Shown piece after piece: positions 1 to 8,458 of a DNA stretch of 56,661 nt. The position numbers were made by a program, and so were the translations under genes. Source of the DNA: Acidobacteriota bacterium (GTDB lineage Bacteria; Acidobacteriota; Terriglobia; UBA7540); assembly GCA_023474345.1 (NCBI GenBank), contig JAMCXS010000005.1, forward strand, positions 1 through 56,661. The letters run 5' to 3'. The notes below the pieces were generated by a model. That model had not been told where the DNA came from and ran no database searches. It was given only the letters and a program-made list of their open reading frames with translations. The first letter of the stretch is position 1. Every line of letters starts with the position of its first letter.

Positions 1-2
1 TG

Positions 3-296
3 GAAGTGCGGCCGGTGTGGGTGCGCAAGGAGAACCGGCCGCGGGGACATGTCTTCTGCTGCATGCTGGCGCTGAAGGTGAGTCGCGAGATGGAGCGGCG
101 GCTGCGAGCGGTCTTCGGCACGACGGATACCCGAGCCGACGCCATCACGCTGCCTGACGCCTTGCTGGCCTTGACGCGACTGTGCTTGCTGCATTATCCG
201 GTCGACGAAAAAACGACGCTGACCAAGCTACCTCAGCCAGACAGCCGCCAACAAGAAATCCTCAAGGCGCTCGGCCTCAGCCTTCCGGCGATGTAG
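3..296 (+). pseudogene. C-terminal part of an IS1634/IS4-type DDE transposase, cut by the window edge
   Basis: The frame is open from the first bases of the window and ends with TAG at 294-296. The visible 97 or so residues contain the stretch RPVWVRKENRPRGHVFCCML followed by a helical tail ending ILKALGLSLP. An R-x-R-G-H-V segment before a hydrophobic run and the LxALGLxLP ending are typical of the C-terminal end of IS1634-like (IS4 superfamily) transposases. The upstream part, with the catalytic DDE residues, lies outside the window, so it is unknown whether the gene is intact. It lies beside a second, clearly broken transposase and a broken integrase, so a decayed mobile region is likely. 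The family call is from recall of sequence pattern. Confidence 0.6.
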
Positions 297-345
297 TCAG
301 GAGCTTGGCCCACTGCGAAACGCGTAAGCGTCTTGTCGCCAACGA

Positions 346-681
346 CTTCGACAGAAAATCCCGCTCACATCAAAAAGGAAGATCTGCCTGAAAGAATTCT
401 ATGCCACCGAGGCGGCTTTCCTGGCGATCCTGATGCAGTTCAACCTGCGGGTGGAATTCCAGCGCGCGACCGGGATGACGCGCTACCGACGGCCCGCTAG
501 CTTGCGGGTGCAGGTGTTTCTGTGTGGAGCGATTCTGGGCCGCGCGGGTCATCAGACGGTGCTCAATTTGTCGGTTGCCTGGGGCGGTCTCGAAAAGCGC
601 AACTCCCTTTTCAACAGACTCTTACTCTATGAAATCCCAACTTCGCGCAAGTTGGAAATTCAACCCCGAGCGGCAGGGTAA
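346..681 (+). pseudogene. Remnant of an IS1380-like transposase C-terminus
   Basis: A readable stretch without a sensible start runs to TAA at 679-681. It includes FYATEAAFLAILMQFNLRVE, then a TRYRRPASLR motif, VFLCGAILGRAGH and an AWGGLEKRN segment. The motifs match my memory of the C-terminal end of IS1380/IS4-type transposases, where RYRQPATLR and ILGRAGH recur. The N-terminal two thirds with the catalytic residues are absent, because the 300-345 sequence before it does not continue the protein. It is therefore a fragment. It differs in sequence from the transposase tail at 3-296, so at least two elements piled up here. Its right end abuts a truncated integrase, which suggests this element interrupted that gene. 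Confidence 0.55.
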
Positions 682-734
682 TCGAATCACCCCGCCGCTC
701 ATTTTCAGTGCCGAAAACGCAGTTCAACTTACGA

Positions 735-905
735 ATTCGGGTTGAGGTAGTACGCCCCCTCGGGATGCGGTCCCCATTGCCGCATACGAGCACGACATTC
801 GGCTTGATCTTGTTGTTGGAGGAATAGGCTGGCTTGCAATAGCGCCATCCCTTGGCGGTCTTCACATACTTGTAGATCGAGAATTTCGCGAGTCCCCTAG
901 CTCTT
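735..905 (-). pseudogene. Truncated and frameshifted N-terminus of a tyrosine site-specific integrase
   Basis: On the minus strand, from about 905 downwards, the sequence reads KFSIYKYVKTAKGWRYCKPA, then YSSNNKIKPNVVLVCGNGD. The frame then shifts by one base near 775-780 and continues as HPEGAYYLNPNS down to about 740, where similarity stops at the edge of the transposase remnant. The W-R-Y/F-C, NGKIKP and HPEGxYYL motifs are those of the N-terminal SAM-like/Arm region of phage-type tyrosine recombinases. The catalytic domain (R-H-R-Y) is missing. The fragment starts less than 100 bp beyond the 3' end of tRNA-Ser and on the same strand, the classic position for an integrase that uses that tRNA as attachment site. 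The exact start codon is not clear. Confidence 0.65.
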
Positions 906-997
906 TCCCTCCTCCCAAATGTGCTCGAAAGTCGGGAAATCTACGAGATGTCTTAGGATCGTTTTAGGATGCCACCTAACCACTCATTCTAAAGGAA

Positions 998-1090
<93 letters not shown>

Positions 1091-1197
1091 GGCAATGTGA
1101 ACTTCAATTCTACTGCCTTGCGAGCTTCTGTGCTAGTCTGAATTCCGTAACCGTCAGCGCCTTCCAATGGACCTCAATACCCCGCCATCGTCGGCGT

Positions 1198-2904
1198 TTA
1201 AGCAGAGAACAACAGTTGACTGAATTGCTCCGGGTCGCGCGCGAGTTGGTTCGAGAAAGATGCCGCTTGGTGGAAGGTATAGAGCAATTGGTCGGCAGGC
1301 CCGAAATCAAAAACCGGTCCCAGCCTGGCTGCCGAGTCATGTGGACGACCGTGGTCCCAGGCCGCGTCGAGCTTTTTGAGCAATCGTCGATCACGCTCTG
1401 CGATCGTCTGAATCAACAAGGCTGCGCATTCGCCTTCTCGCCGGGGTTTCGAGGCTTTTTCAACCAAAACCATATTCCGCCAGTAAACCTGCTCGAGGTA
1501 CTCCACACAGAGCCGGAAAGCGAGAAAGTCGTCAAAGTTCTTTCGGACCAATGCCTCATCGAAAACAAGCTGGCTGAGCAGGCGGTCAAACGGCGGGCCA
1601 TCGCGCATATCCGACTTAATGGCCGCTTTGAGTTCATCTTCGTTTCGCCAAGGGATAGGAAGCGCTGGACGCATCCAGCGAGGGGAGCAGGATACCCGAT
1701 TGGGCGTGATATCGTAAAGTGTCACAAAAGTATCGGACCAGTTTCCATCCCATTTGGCCCCGTAGAATTTCTCCACAAAGCGTCTGAACGCCGCCTCGCG
1801 AGCTGTGGAACTTCCTTCCGTCATGGCAACGGCGGCGTAGGCAAAGCTGTCCCAAATGGACCGTTGGATATAACGCGAGGGCAGCCAGTTGGTTACGATC
1901 ACGCCGAGTGCCCGGGGATCGTTGATACCGCGATAGGCGTCCGCGTAGGCGTCGATATTGCGCAATGCCGAGTTTCCAGCGCGCGGTCCCCATCGGCATG
2001 AAATGATGGCTGGAGCCCCAATGGCTCGCAGTCCTGTCGCGAGCACTTTCCGCGCCGCTTGCTCCAGCGGAGCCGGATCGCTTACGTAATATTGCCAGTC
2101 CATGACAATTATGTCCTTATTAAGAAGCGGAAGGATGCCGGACTCCTTATGCAGGACATAATCGCCCCAAACTATGAACTCCTTGCCGTACTGGCGGGCG
2201 ACATGGTCAAGAGAATTCAGGTACTCGGCCCAGATCTCTTCCCTCGTTTTGGATTGAAGCGCTTTGCGCGAAAGTTCGGACCCGCCCCAGTTGACTTCGT
2301 CGCATCCTCCGTGCAGATAGAGCGAAGGGAAAATTCCGGCCACTTCGTGATAAAGGTCGGACATCAGCTGCAAGGTTTCAGGCGCGACCGGGATGACGGC
2401 TGAGAAGTGTGAGCGGACTTTCGGATCTCGATCCGCCAAGTGAGCGTATTGCGGAACACCGGTGATGTACCTTGTGTGGCCGAAAGATTCTATTTCGGGA
2501 ATCAGGTCCACTCCATGCTCATGGGCATACTCAGCCAGTTGTCTTGCCTGGTCATGAGTGAGGGCATGCCGGTGCGTAATCAACTCAGGATGGCTCTTGA
2601 AACGCAAAGCGCAGCCCTGATCGTCCGCCAGGGAAATAAGCAACGCATTCAGGTTCCAGTCATGGCAAAAGTCAATCAGGCGTCGATAATAGGAAGGATC
2701 TTCGGGAAGACGCGCCGCGTCCGCCATTAAGCCGCACAGTTTCGGGGTGGCCCTTGTACTTTCTGCAGCAGCACCTTGGGGCGTTGCGCTCACTCTCTTA
2801 AATCGCTTGGAAAACTGCCGAAGTGCCAGCGTCGAGACAGTAAACCCTGCGATACCGCTTGCCAGGAAGTCCCGCCGGGTGGATCTAGAAGATTGTTTCC
2901 GCAC
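1198..2904 (-). CDS. Tat-exported glycoside hydrolase family 20-like protein
   Basis: 568 aa from a GTG start preceded by AAGGTG. The N-terminus STRRDFLA with a following hydrophobic stretch (residues 8-30) is a twin-arginine signal, so the folded enzyme is exported. Residues about 55-400 look like a GH20-type TIM barrel. The strand ending PEIESFGH (136-143) and the motif HGGCDEV (198-204) correspond to the H-x-G-G-x-D-E region, in which the Asp-Glu pair (202-203) is the substrate-assisted catalytic dyad of beta-N-acetylhexosaminidases. The last 150 residues are helical and unassigned. The likely role is release of terminal hexosamines from glycans outside the cytoplasm. It lies 102 bp upstream of a URO-D-family gene on the opposite side, both on the minus strand. 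The GH20-like fold call is good; exact substrate is not visible. Confidence 0.72.
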   Translation of the reverse strand: MRKQSSRSTRRDFLASGIAGFTVSTLALRQFSKRFKRVSATPQGAAAESTRATPKLCGLMADAARLPEDPSYYRRLIDFCHDWNLNALLISLADDQGCALRFKSHPELITHRHALTHDQARQLAEYAHEHGVDLIPEIESFGHTRYITGVPQYAHLADRDPKVRSHFSAVIPVAPETLQLMSDLYHEVAGIFPSLYLHGGCDEVNWGGSELSRKALQSKTREEIWAEYLNSLDHVARQYGKEFIVWGDYVLHKESGILPLLNKDIIVMDWQYYVSDPAPLEQAARKVLATGLRAIGAPAIISCRWGPRAGNSALRNIDAYADAYRGINDPRALGVIVTNWLPSRYIQRSIWDSFAYAAVAMTEGSSTAREAAFRRFVEKFYGAKWDGNWSDTFVTLYDITPNRVSCSPRWMRPALPIPWRNEDELKAAIKSDMRDGPPFDRLLSQLVFDEALVRKNFDDFLAFRLCVEYLEQVYWRNMVLVEKASKPRREGECAALLIQTIAERDRRLLKKLDAAWDHGRPHDSAARLGPVFDFGPADQLLYTFHQAASFSNQLARDPEQFSQLLFSA

Positions 2905-3009
2905 GCTTCACCTTGAGGGCCGCCAGACGCAGCCGGGAACGTATTTGTCGTTCTCGACAAAACAGAGTCTACTTAAACTTGCTTTGCGCTTCACGAATCA
3001 CGTATAACA

Positions 3010-4089
3010 TCAGGCAGTTCCAACAAAGTCGCGGTGAGAAGGCTCGGTCGGGCAAAGGAATTCTTCAGGTTTATGTTCCTTTCCATATCGGACCATAGCC
3101 CGGAGGTTCTCTGGCGGGGTCATAGGCGAAACCTCGCAACCCGACCCAACAATGTGATACTTCCCACAAATGGCATGACACCCCTCCGCAGCTTTGTAAA
3201 CCTTTTCCGGAGTTCCTTCCAATAGATCCGTAATCGTGGAGACGTTCCCAAGAATCACGCGGTCCGGGCCTAACCGCGACCTTGCGGCAGCGAGATTGGT
3301 CGGGAAATCCAGTTCGAAGATATGGATCGGCAACTCCCGCATTTGGGATATTAGTGCGTCTGTCTTTCCGCACATATGAAGACGGACGATGACGTCCGGG
3401 TGGCTTTCACGGATCGACTCTGCTACACGGCACTGCCTTGGGTACAGAAAGTCCTTATAGTAAGTCGGCCCGATCATGCTTGCGGCAGCGTCGCTCATTC
3501 CAATCGTGTCCGCCCCCGCTTCGATTTGCGCTGCTGCGTAGACCACGGCAACCTCGGCCGAGAAGTCCAATAGGTCTTTCACAAAGGCAGCATCGTCGAT
3601 GAAATCAGTCATGATTCGGTTCAATCCCCGAAGTTCCTGCGCCAAAGCCAACGGCCCTTCGACCCAGCCGACGATCGGCACTTCACCCGCAAATTCCTTC
3701 CTGAGGATTTCGATCGCTTTAATTCTGTCGTGCATCCGCCCCCCGCCCAAAGGATCCGGGATCTTGAAAGTTTTAAGCCGTGTCTTGTCTTGGAGTGCTG
3801 CGTGCTCCTCATTAATAGCCGGCCCTTGATCCTGATACCAAAGGACGCTTTCGTCCCCGGCAATATCGATCACTTCGCGGGCAGGGTCTGAGCACATGAG
3901 CAGGCAGTCAATCTCAAAATCTCTCACAAGCTTAGCTTGGGACTCAGCCATCTTCCGCCCGTCTTTGGTGTATTCAATGTAAGGAATTCCCGCGTGTTTG
4001 GCGGCAAACATCATGATGACCGGCTGCACGGGCAAGTGATCAACCGCCTTTCCCGCTATCAGACCACGCACTCTCTCGACCGAACGCAT
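3010..4089 (-). CDS. Uroporphyrinogen decarboxylase/MtaA-CmuA-family methyltransferase
   Basis: 359 aa from ATG at 4089, chosen because GAGAGGAG lies 6 nt upstream; a TTG at 4107 is in frame but lacks this signal. The protein aligns by eye with the URO-D superfamily in its methyltransferase branch. It has the zinc-binding pattern His-x-Cys at 238-240 (RLHMCGKT) and a second Cys at 318 (GSGCEVSP) that bind zinc and activate a thiol acceptor in MtaA, MtbA and CmuA. The heme-branch residues of HemE are not evident. Known relatives move a methyl group from a corrinoid protein to coenzyme M or tetrahydrofolate. No corrinoid protein or activator is encoded nearby, so the methyl donor is unknown. 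It is transcribed toward the GH20-like gene and may share a transcript with it. Confidence 0.75.
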   Translation of the reverse strand: MRSVERVRGLIAGKAVDHLPVQPVIMMFAAKHAGIPYIEYTKDGRKMAESQAKLVRDFEIDCLLMCSDPAREVIDIAGDESVLWYQDQGPAINEEHAALQDKTRLKTFKIPDPLGGGRMHDRIKAIEILRKEFAGEVPIVGWVEGPLALAQELRGLNRIMTDFIDDAAFVKDLLDFSAEVAVVYAAAQIEAGADTIGMSDAAASMIGPTYYKDFLYPRQCRVAESIRESHPDVIVRLHMCGKTDALISQMRELPIHIFELDFPTNLAAARSRLGPDRVILGNVSTITDLLEGTPEKVYKAAEGCHAICGKYHIVGSGCEVSPMTPPENLRAMVRYGKEHKPEEFLCPTEPSHRDFVGTA

Positions 4090-4107
4090 AGTGGCTCCTC
4101 TCAGCAA

Positions 4108-4590
4108 TGGTCTGCAGCATTCTGCAGACCGTCCGCCGAACCTCCTGGTGAAAAACGGTTAGGGGCTCGGCATTTTCTATTTCCTGTAATTTCTAGACAT
4201 ACGCTTGATACCCAATCGAGTCAAGCTCAGAATCTTCTGATTTTCTGCGAACATTTCCAGAATCGTCTTTGGTAGTCCGCATTTCAATCGAGCTACGCGG
4301 GAACGTAGGATGCAACTCCTATGGGGGCTGCTGGGGCATAACTCGCAACACGATAGCGCGAAGTAATTCTTGACTTCCATCAATTTCTTTCGTTACTTTC
4401 AGCGGTTCCTTCCGCAGCTCCTTGCCTCACGAAAAGTGACATTGGTTACACGTTTCTTTTGTTTGACATATCCTATTGTTTGACATATGGTATATTTGTT
4501 ATTGCCCTTGGCTAACGGAACTGCCTGTAGCCTCTGCGTAAATGGGCCGCAGAGTCCAGGACATATTCAAGTACGACGGAGGTTGACCTG
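4108..4590. other. Divergent intergenic region
   Basis: About 480 bp separate the divergent URO-D and PEGA/OmpA genes. The part from 4160 to 4500 is distinctly AT-richer than the flanking genes. It holds a likely plus-strand promoter (annotated separately) and a short unsupported minus-strand frame discussed among rejected items. I see no RNA gene. Confidence 0.5.
4463..4491 (+). promoter_or_regulatory. Sigma70-type promoter for the PEGA/OmpA gene
   Basis: TTGACA at 4463-4468 is followed after 17 bp by TATGGT at 4486-4491. The -35 box is part of a tandem 9-mer, TTGACATAT, repeated exactly 17 bp later (4480-4488). Polymerase could use the first copy, and the second could be an operator half-site. 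The gene starts about 100 bp downstream at 4591. Seen by eye only. Confidence 0.5.
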
Positions 4591-6324
4591 ATGAACCCGC
4601 GACGCACTCCTTCTCTGGCGACGGGAATGGCGCTCTTGGGGTTGTTAACAATTGTCGCTCCTGCGTTCCCGCGGGGGAACAAGGCAAAGTTAAGGATTCA
4701 CGTTAGTCCGAAGCAAGCTTACCTTTTCGTTGACGGCGCAGCATTAAAACAGGGGAACTGTGATCTGCTGCGGATGTGCACCGTCTGGCTTGATCCGGGC
4801 GAGCACACGATTTCGGTTCACAATTATGGCTATAAGACCGAAACTCAGAAGGTCGATTTGCAGGCCGGAAAAGTCAAAACCCTTGATGTTAAGCTTGTCC
4901 CCGAGGGAGCGCCCGTTTCTCCTCCCTGGGGCAGGATTCAAATCGAGGGCGCTCCTCCTCACGCCGCGGTTCTCCTGAACGGGAAGACGCCTGCATTCTT
5001 TGTTGGGCACGTTGACGAATTTGATAATAACTTCCTGTTCAAGCAGCAACTCATCGTCCCTCCCGGCACTTACCAAATGGACATAACATGGTGGGGCAAC
5101 GAGATCTGGGCGGGGCCGGTGACCGTCAAGCCTGACGAACGCGTCATCGTGCATGTCAACAAGAACGGAGCGACAACTACGAAGCCTTGGCCGAAAGGCG
5201 CAAAACTGACTTCGTTGCCTCGTTTCAAGGCAGGGATCAATACGACTACCGTCGCGGTCGCCCCCGTGACAGGGCAGTTCTCCGCCAACCCCACACAGGT
5301 CAAATGCGGTGAATCAAGCCAGCTCAGTTGGTCTTCAGCCAACGCGGTGGAGAACGAAATCAGCAGCATCGGCAAAGTCGGAGCCAGTGGCAACCAGACA
5401 GTCGAACCTAAACAAACGACGACGTACGACTTTACCGCGGCGGGACCAGGCGGTATCGTCAAACAAAACGCCACCGTCAATGTCGATTCGGCCATCCAGG
5501 CTTCACTCACCATCAGCCCCAGCGAGGTTCGCTATCACAAGGTGGGCAATAAGGTGGTTGAGCAGGGATCGGCTACAATTTCGTGGTCCACCACGAACGC
5601 CCAGTCCGTGTCTATCGATCCTATCGGTTCTGTGGAGACAAGCGGGAGCAAAACAATCACGCCGACTCCCAAACAGACCGGTTACGGACCTGTGGACGAG
5701 ACTGATACTTACACCTTGCATGCCACGAACGAATGCGGTGGCTCTCAAACGGAGACCGCCACATTACATATCGTCGGCCTTATCGAGCGCGCACATGTAA
5801 AAGTAGCGCTTGCGAGCATCTTTTTCCCAACCGACTGGCCTGACAGACGCCATCCGCACGACGGCTTGCTGCGTAGCCAGAAGGACACTTTGGACAAACT
5901 TGCGGAAACGTTCATTCAACACCACGAGGCAGAGCCGGATTCCAGACTGCTGCTTGAAGCTCATGCCGACCGCCGGGGTCCACGCGAGTTCAACATACTG
6001 CTCTCAGCACGACGCGGGCAGATCGTAAAGGACTACCTGGTCAGTAAAGGAGTTCCGGCTGACCTCATTGAAATCAAGGCGTATGGTTGGACGAAGCCCA
6101 TCAGCCTTTCCGAAGTGAAAAAGCTTGAGTCGGAAAATCCTTACCGGACAACCGCAATCCGGCACTGGGAAACTGATTGGCTTGCCAACAACCGTCGGGT
6201 GGATCCAGTACTTGAGCCCAACAACCTGCGACCCACACCCTACTACCCGCACAATGCCTCTGACGCAAAGGTTCTGCATATGAGGAATAAGCCTTCGTTG
6301 CGGCTAGTCAGGAAATACGAGTGA
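4591..6324 (+). CDS. Exported PEGA/OmpA-domain envelope protein
   Basis: 577 aa. The ATG at 4591 follows GGAGGTTGACCTG. Residues 1-28 form a Sec signal peptide (MNPRRTPSLA, then a hydrophobic core ending near APAFP). Residues about 32-105 resemble a PEGA-type carbohydrate or surface domain, with DPGEHTISV and VDLQAGKVKTLDVKL. A second beta domain follows to about 200. Residues 230-395 hold two Ig-like repeats, each with an LSWSSANA or ISWSTTNA core. The C-terminal 150 residues are an OmpA-like peptidoglycan-binding domain containing LLLEAHADRRGPREFNILLS and a YGWTKPI segment. The design is that of a periplasmic or outer-membrane anchor that grips peptidoglycan and displays beta domains. A rho-independent terminator follows the stop, so it is monocistronic. 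Confidence 0.8.
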   Translation: MNPRRTPSLATGMALLGLLTIVAPAFPRGNKAKLRIHVSPKQAYLFVDGAALKQGNCDLLRMCTVWLDPGEHTISVHNYGYKTETQKVDLQAGKVKTLDVKLVPEGAPVSPPWGRIQIEGAPPHAAVLLNGKTPAFFVGHVDEFDNNFLFKQQLIVPPGTYQMDITWWGNEIWAGPVTVKPDERVIVHVNKNGATTTKPWPKGAKLTSLPRFKAGINTTTVAVAPVTGQFSANPTQVKCGESSQLSWSSANAVENEISSIGKVGASGNQTVEPKQTTTYDFTAAGPGGIVKQNATVNVDSAIQASLTISPSEVRYHKVGNKVVEQGSATISWSTTNAQSVSIDPIGSVETSGSKTITPTPKQTGYGPVDETDTYTLHATNECGGSQTETATLHIVGLIERAHVKVALASIFFPTDWPDRRHPHDGLLRSQKDTLDKLAETFIQHHEAEPDSRLLLEAHADRRGPREFNILLSARRGQIVKDYLVSKGVPADLIEIKAYGWTKPISLSEVKKLESENPYRTTAIRHWETDWLANNRRVDPVLEPNNLRPTPYYPHNASDAKVLHMRNKPSLRLVRKYE

Positions 6325-6346
6325 AGTAGATTTCTTTTGATCCATT

Positions 6347-6384
6347 AAGCCCTGCCGCTTATCTTGAGCGGCAGGGCTTTTTGC
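6347..6384 (+). terminator. Rho-independent terminator
   Basis: A 13-bp perfect stem, AAGCCCTGCCGCT (6347-6359) with AGCGGCAGGGCTT (6367-6379), has a 7-nt loop and runs into a T tract. It lies 22 bp after the PEGA/OmpA stop. Its A-rich left flank is weak for the opposite strand. Confidence 0.9.
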
Positions 6385-6443
6385 TTTGACGGGAGAAAAC
6401 ACGTAAGTGAGTAGCAAGCGAAATGTGAGTGTATTTTGGGACT

Positions 6444-6794
6444 CTAGCTGTTGGACTGCTCATGCCGCTTCATTTCTGATCTTCTTTCCCTTCTCCACAT
6501 CGTGCCCTTCCCGAATCCTCGATATCGGATCAGCGGTATGATCAGGATTAGGAGAAGGCCAACTCCCAAGAGCAGGAGGTCGCCTGTCTTAACGAACCAA
6601 GCCGACAAACTGGCGTGGTGATGGATTGTTATCCACCATGTTTTGCCGGTAAAAATAAGGCCCAACAGGACAATGGCTGCTCCGCCAGCGTAGAGGCACA
6701 AGGATACGCACCATAGAAAGAAAGAGGAGACCGCATGTCTGAGTCTTCCGCTGTTATTCACCGGGGTCGTAGATTCTTCATGTCCTGGAGGCAA
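6444..6794 (-). CDS. Small two-helix membrane protein of unknown function
   Basis: 116 aa. Residues 1-20 are polar, then two hydrophobic helices lie at about 24-49 (FFLWCVSLCLYAGGAAIVLL region) and 68-88 (LLLLGVGLLLILIIPLI). The tail is strongly basic (RYRGFGKG, MWRRERRSEMKRHE), which the positive-inside rule puts in the cytoplasm. I do not recognise a family. The gene converges on the PEGA/OmpA gene with the terminator between them. Hydropathy and the basic flank make it a plausible real gene, but no homology can be claimed. Confidence 0.45.
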   Translation of the reverse strand: MPPGHEESTTPVNNSGRLRHAVSSFFLWCVSLCLYAGGAAIVLLGLIFTGKTWWITIHHHASLSAWFVKTGDLLLLGVGLLLILIIPLIRYRGFGKGTMWRRERRSEMKRHEQSNS

Positions 6795-7057
6795 TTGCGT
6801 CTCTCACCTTGGCACAAACAGCGTTGCAGTGTCCTTCTGCGAACTCTATCCCTTATTCGTCAGATTTGAGTCAGATCTTGAGTGCCACATGGGAAACTAA
6901 CCTCGACCGCGCTGCAACCGGACATAAACCCGCGCAGCCAAGGGAGCGTGGCTCGATGAATTGCTGGTAAGCATACTTGTCCCGCCACACTCGCCCCGTT
7001 CCCTTTTGGCTTGAGCTTTTCTGATTCCTGCCGCCGAGTGACGGGATGTGATATAAA

Positions 7058-7753
7058 ATGATGGAGGGACACTGGCGGCTGGATTCATTACGCAAAGGGG
7101 AAAAGAAAACCGTGTGCGCCGCACGTCGAAACCAGCTTACCTCCAGAGAACGATTCAGCGCTTCGATTGACAAGCCGTTCTTCGGGCCCCCGGGCCTACA
7201 CTTCGCCATTGCGCTCTCAATTTTCCTGATATCCGCAGCGTCATGCAACCGCTCCTCAGGTGAACCGCTGCAAGCGAAAGGTCCGCAAGTATCCGGATTT
7301 CAAGTTGAGAGTACAGCCTTCAAGGCTGGCGAGGAAATACCTAAAAAGTTTACCTGCGAAGGAGAAGATATATCTCCGGCCCTTCGATGGACGCATCCGC
7401 CTCGCGGAACGCGCAGTTTCGCTCTAATCACTGAAGATCCTGATGCGCCCTCAGGCACCTGGATCCACTGGGTGGTTTATGATCTTCCCGCCCAGTCGCG
7501 TGAACTCTCCGAGGGTGTACCGAAACAGCAACAGGTTTCCGGCGGGGGCTCGCAGGGACGGAACGATTTCGGCCGGATTGGATATGGGGGTCCATGTCCG
7601 CCACCGGGCGGTGCCCACCATTACTTCTTCAAGATCTATGCACTGGATACAATGCTCCATCTTCAGCCTGGCGTAACAAAGGAAGAAGTACTTCAGGCGG
7701 CCAAAGGCCACATTCTTGGCGTCGCGGAACTAATGGCCCTGTTCAAGCGGTAA
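7058..7753 (+). CDS. YbhB/YbcL-type PEBP-family lipoprotein
   Basis: The open frame is 231 aa from ATG at 7058. The true start is uncertain because the hydrophobic signal (residues about 47-62, ending LISAASC) is preceded by 45 polar residues and no good ribosome site is seen. The lipobox Cys at 63 predicts a lipoprotein. The rest is a phosphatidylethanolamine-binding protein fold of the bacterial Raf-kinase-inhibitor-like type. It has the DPDAPSGTWIHWVVYD ligand-pocket motif and GYGGPCPPPG followed by AHHYFFKIYAL. Members bind small anionic ligands; their bacterial role is poorly defined. No partner gene is adjacent. Confidence 0.82.
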   Translation: MMEGHWRLDSLRKGEKKTVCAARRNQLTSRERFSASIDKPFFGPPGLHFAIALSIFLISAASCNRSSGEPLQAKGPQVSGFQVESTAFKAGEEIPKKFTCEGEDISPALRWTHPPRGTRSFALITEDPDAPSGTWIHWVVYDLPAQSRELSEGVPKQQQVSGGGSQGRNDFGRIGYGGPCPPPGGAHHYFFKIYALDTMLHLQPGVTKEEVLQAAKGHILGVAELMALFKR

Positions 7754-8100
7754 GATTCCGGACGCCTGGCAAGATTACCCGACACCACTCGTTCGACAAC
7801 GGTACTTTTCGATTTTCAAAATGGTCTTCTGACTGAGGGCTGCACAGTCTCGTCCTCTTTGCGCAGAGTCTTGGTAGCAAGTTCGTTACTTCCGAAGGTC
7901 TTGACCCAGGCTGCGGCTTTGCGTTAAAAAATTGTTTAGGCTTGCCGAAAGCGGGCGAAAAATTCGTTTGTTGCTATTAAGAATTCGTTGCCTTCCTGCC
8001 TGGCGGAGTGGAGTTTTCGTCCGCTTCAACGGCGTCAGTTTAGTGCTTCTTCTCGGAATGATCTTTTCGGGAAAGGGTCTGTAGATTTTTCGGAGGTCAA
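7754..8100. other. Intergenic gap without recognisable gene
   Basis: About 350 bp between two plus-strand genes. Short frames on both strands have no recognisable motif. The only clear element is the ribosome-binding site GGAGG at 8092-8096 for the next gene. Confidence 0.4.
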
Positions 8101-8439
8101 TTGACGGTGAGTGAAGAATCGGGAGCGCACATAGGAAGGGTATCACAACAAGGCAATTATGGCGCATCCCCGGCTCGGCAGCAGGACGCCATCTACCAGA
8201 ACGGCAAACTTGTCGGGCGCGTGGTTGACTCAGAAGTGGACCGGGAGGTCAATGAGATTCGTTTTGGGGAGATTTACGAGAGCGATCATCTTCTAATCCC
8301 GGATGAATGCGAATTCCAAAATTACAGGATCATAATCCAGCGGATCGTATATGCCTCGAAAATAGACAAGCAGTCAGAGCGCAAGGGAAGGATTCTACGC
8401 GGATGTGTCGCAGGTATTTTGGGATATCGCGAAATGTGA
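8101..8439 (+). CDS. Small soluble hypothetical protein
   Basis: 112 aa from TTG at 8101, with GGAGG 4 nt upstream; a GTG two codons later is the alternative start. The first 25 residues are polar. The body (QNGKLVGRVVDSEVDREVNE then IRFGEIYESDHLLIPDECEF) alternates charged and hydrophobic residues as in a small beta-rich domain, and the end IDKQSERKGRILRGCVAGIL is a basic, helical tail. There is no signal peptide and no membrane segment. I recognise no named family, though the balanced composition and the strong ribosome site support a real gene. It converges with the HD-GYP gene, with only 19 bp between stops. Confidence 0.6.
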   Translation: MTVSEESGAHIGRVSQQGNYGASPARQQDAIYQNGKLVGRVVDSEVDREVNEIRFGEIYESDHLLIPDECEFQNYRIIIQRIVYASKIDKQSERKGRILRGCVAGILGYREM

Positions 8440-8458
8440 GCGGCCAGTGGCGTAGCCC

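Noticed and set aside
1216-2001. Plus-strand 261-residue frame opposite the GH20-like gene
   Set aside because: Same shadow effect; no motif and it lies wholly inside a gene with a clear Tat signal and catalytic motif.
4177-4383. Minus-strand frame with a segment like KTILEMFAENQKILSLTRLG
   Set aside because: The 25-residue amphipathic segment is interesting, but the frame has no ribosome site and no recognised family, and lies within a promoter region; not called as a gene.
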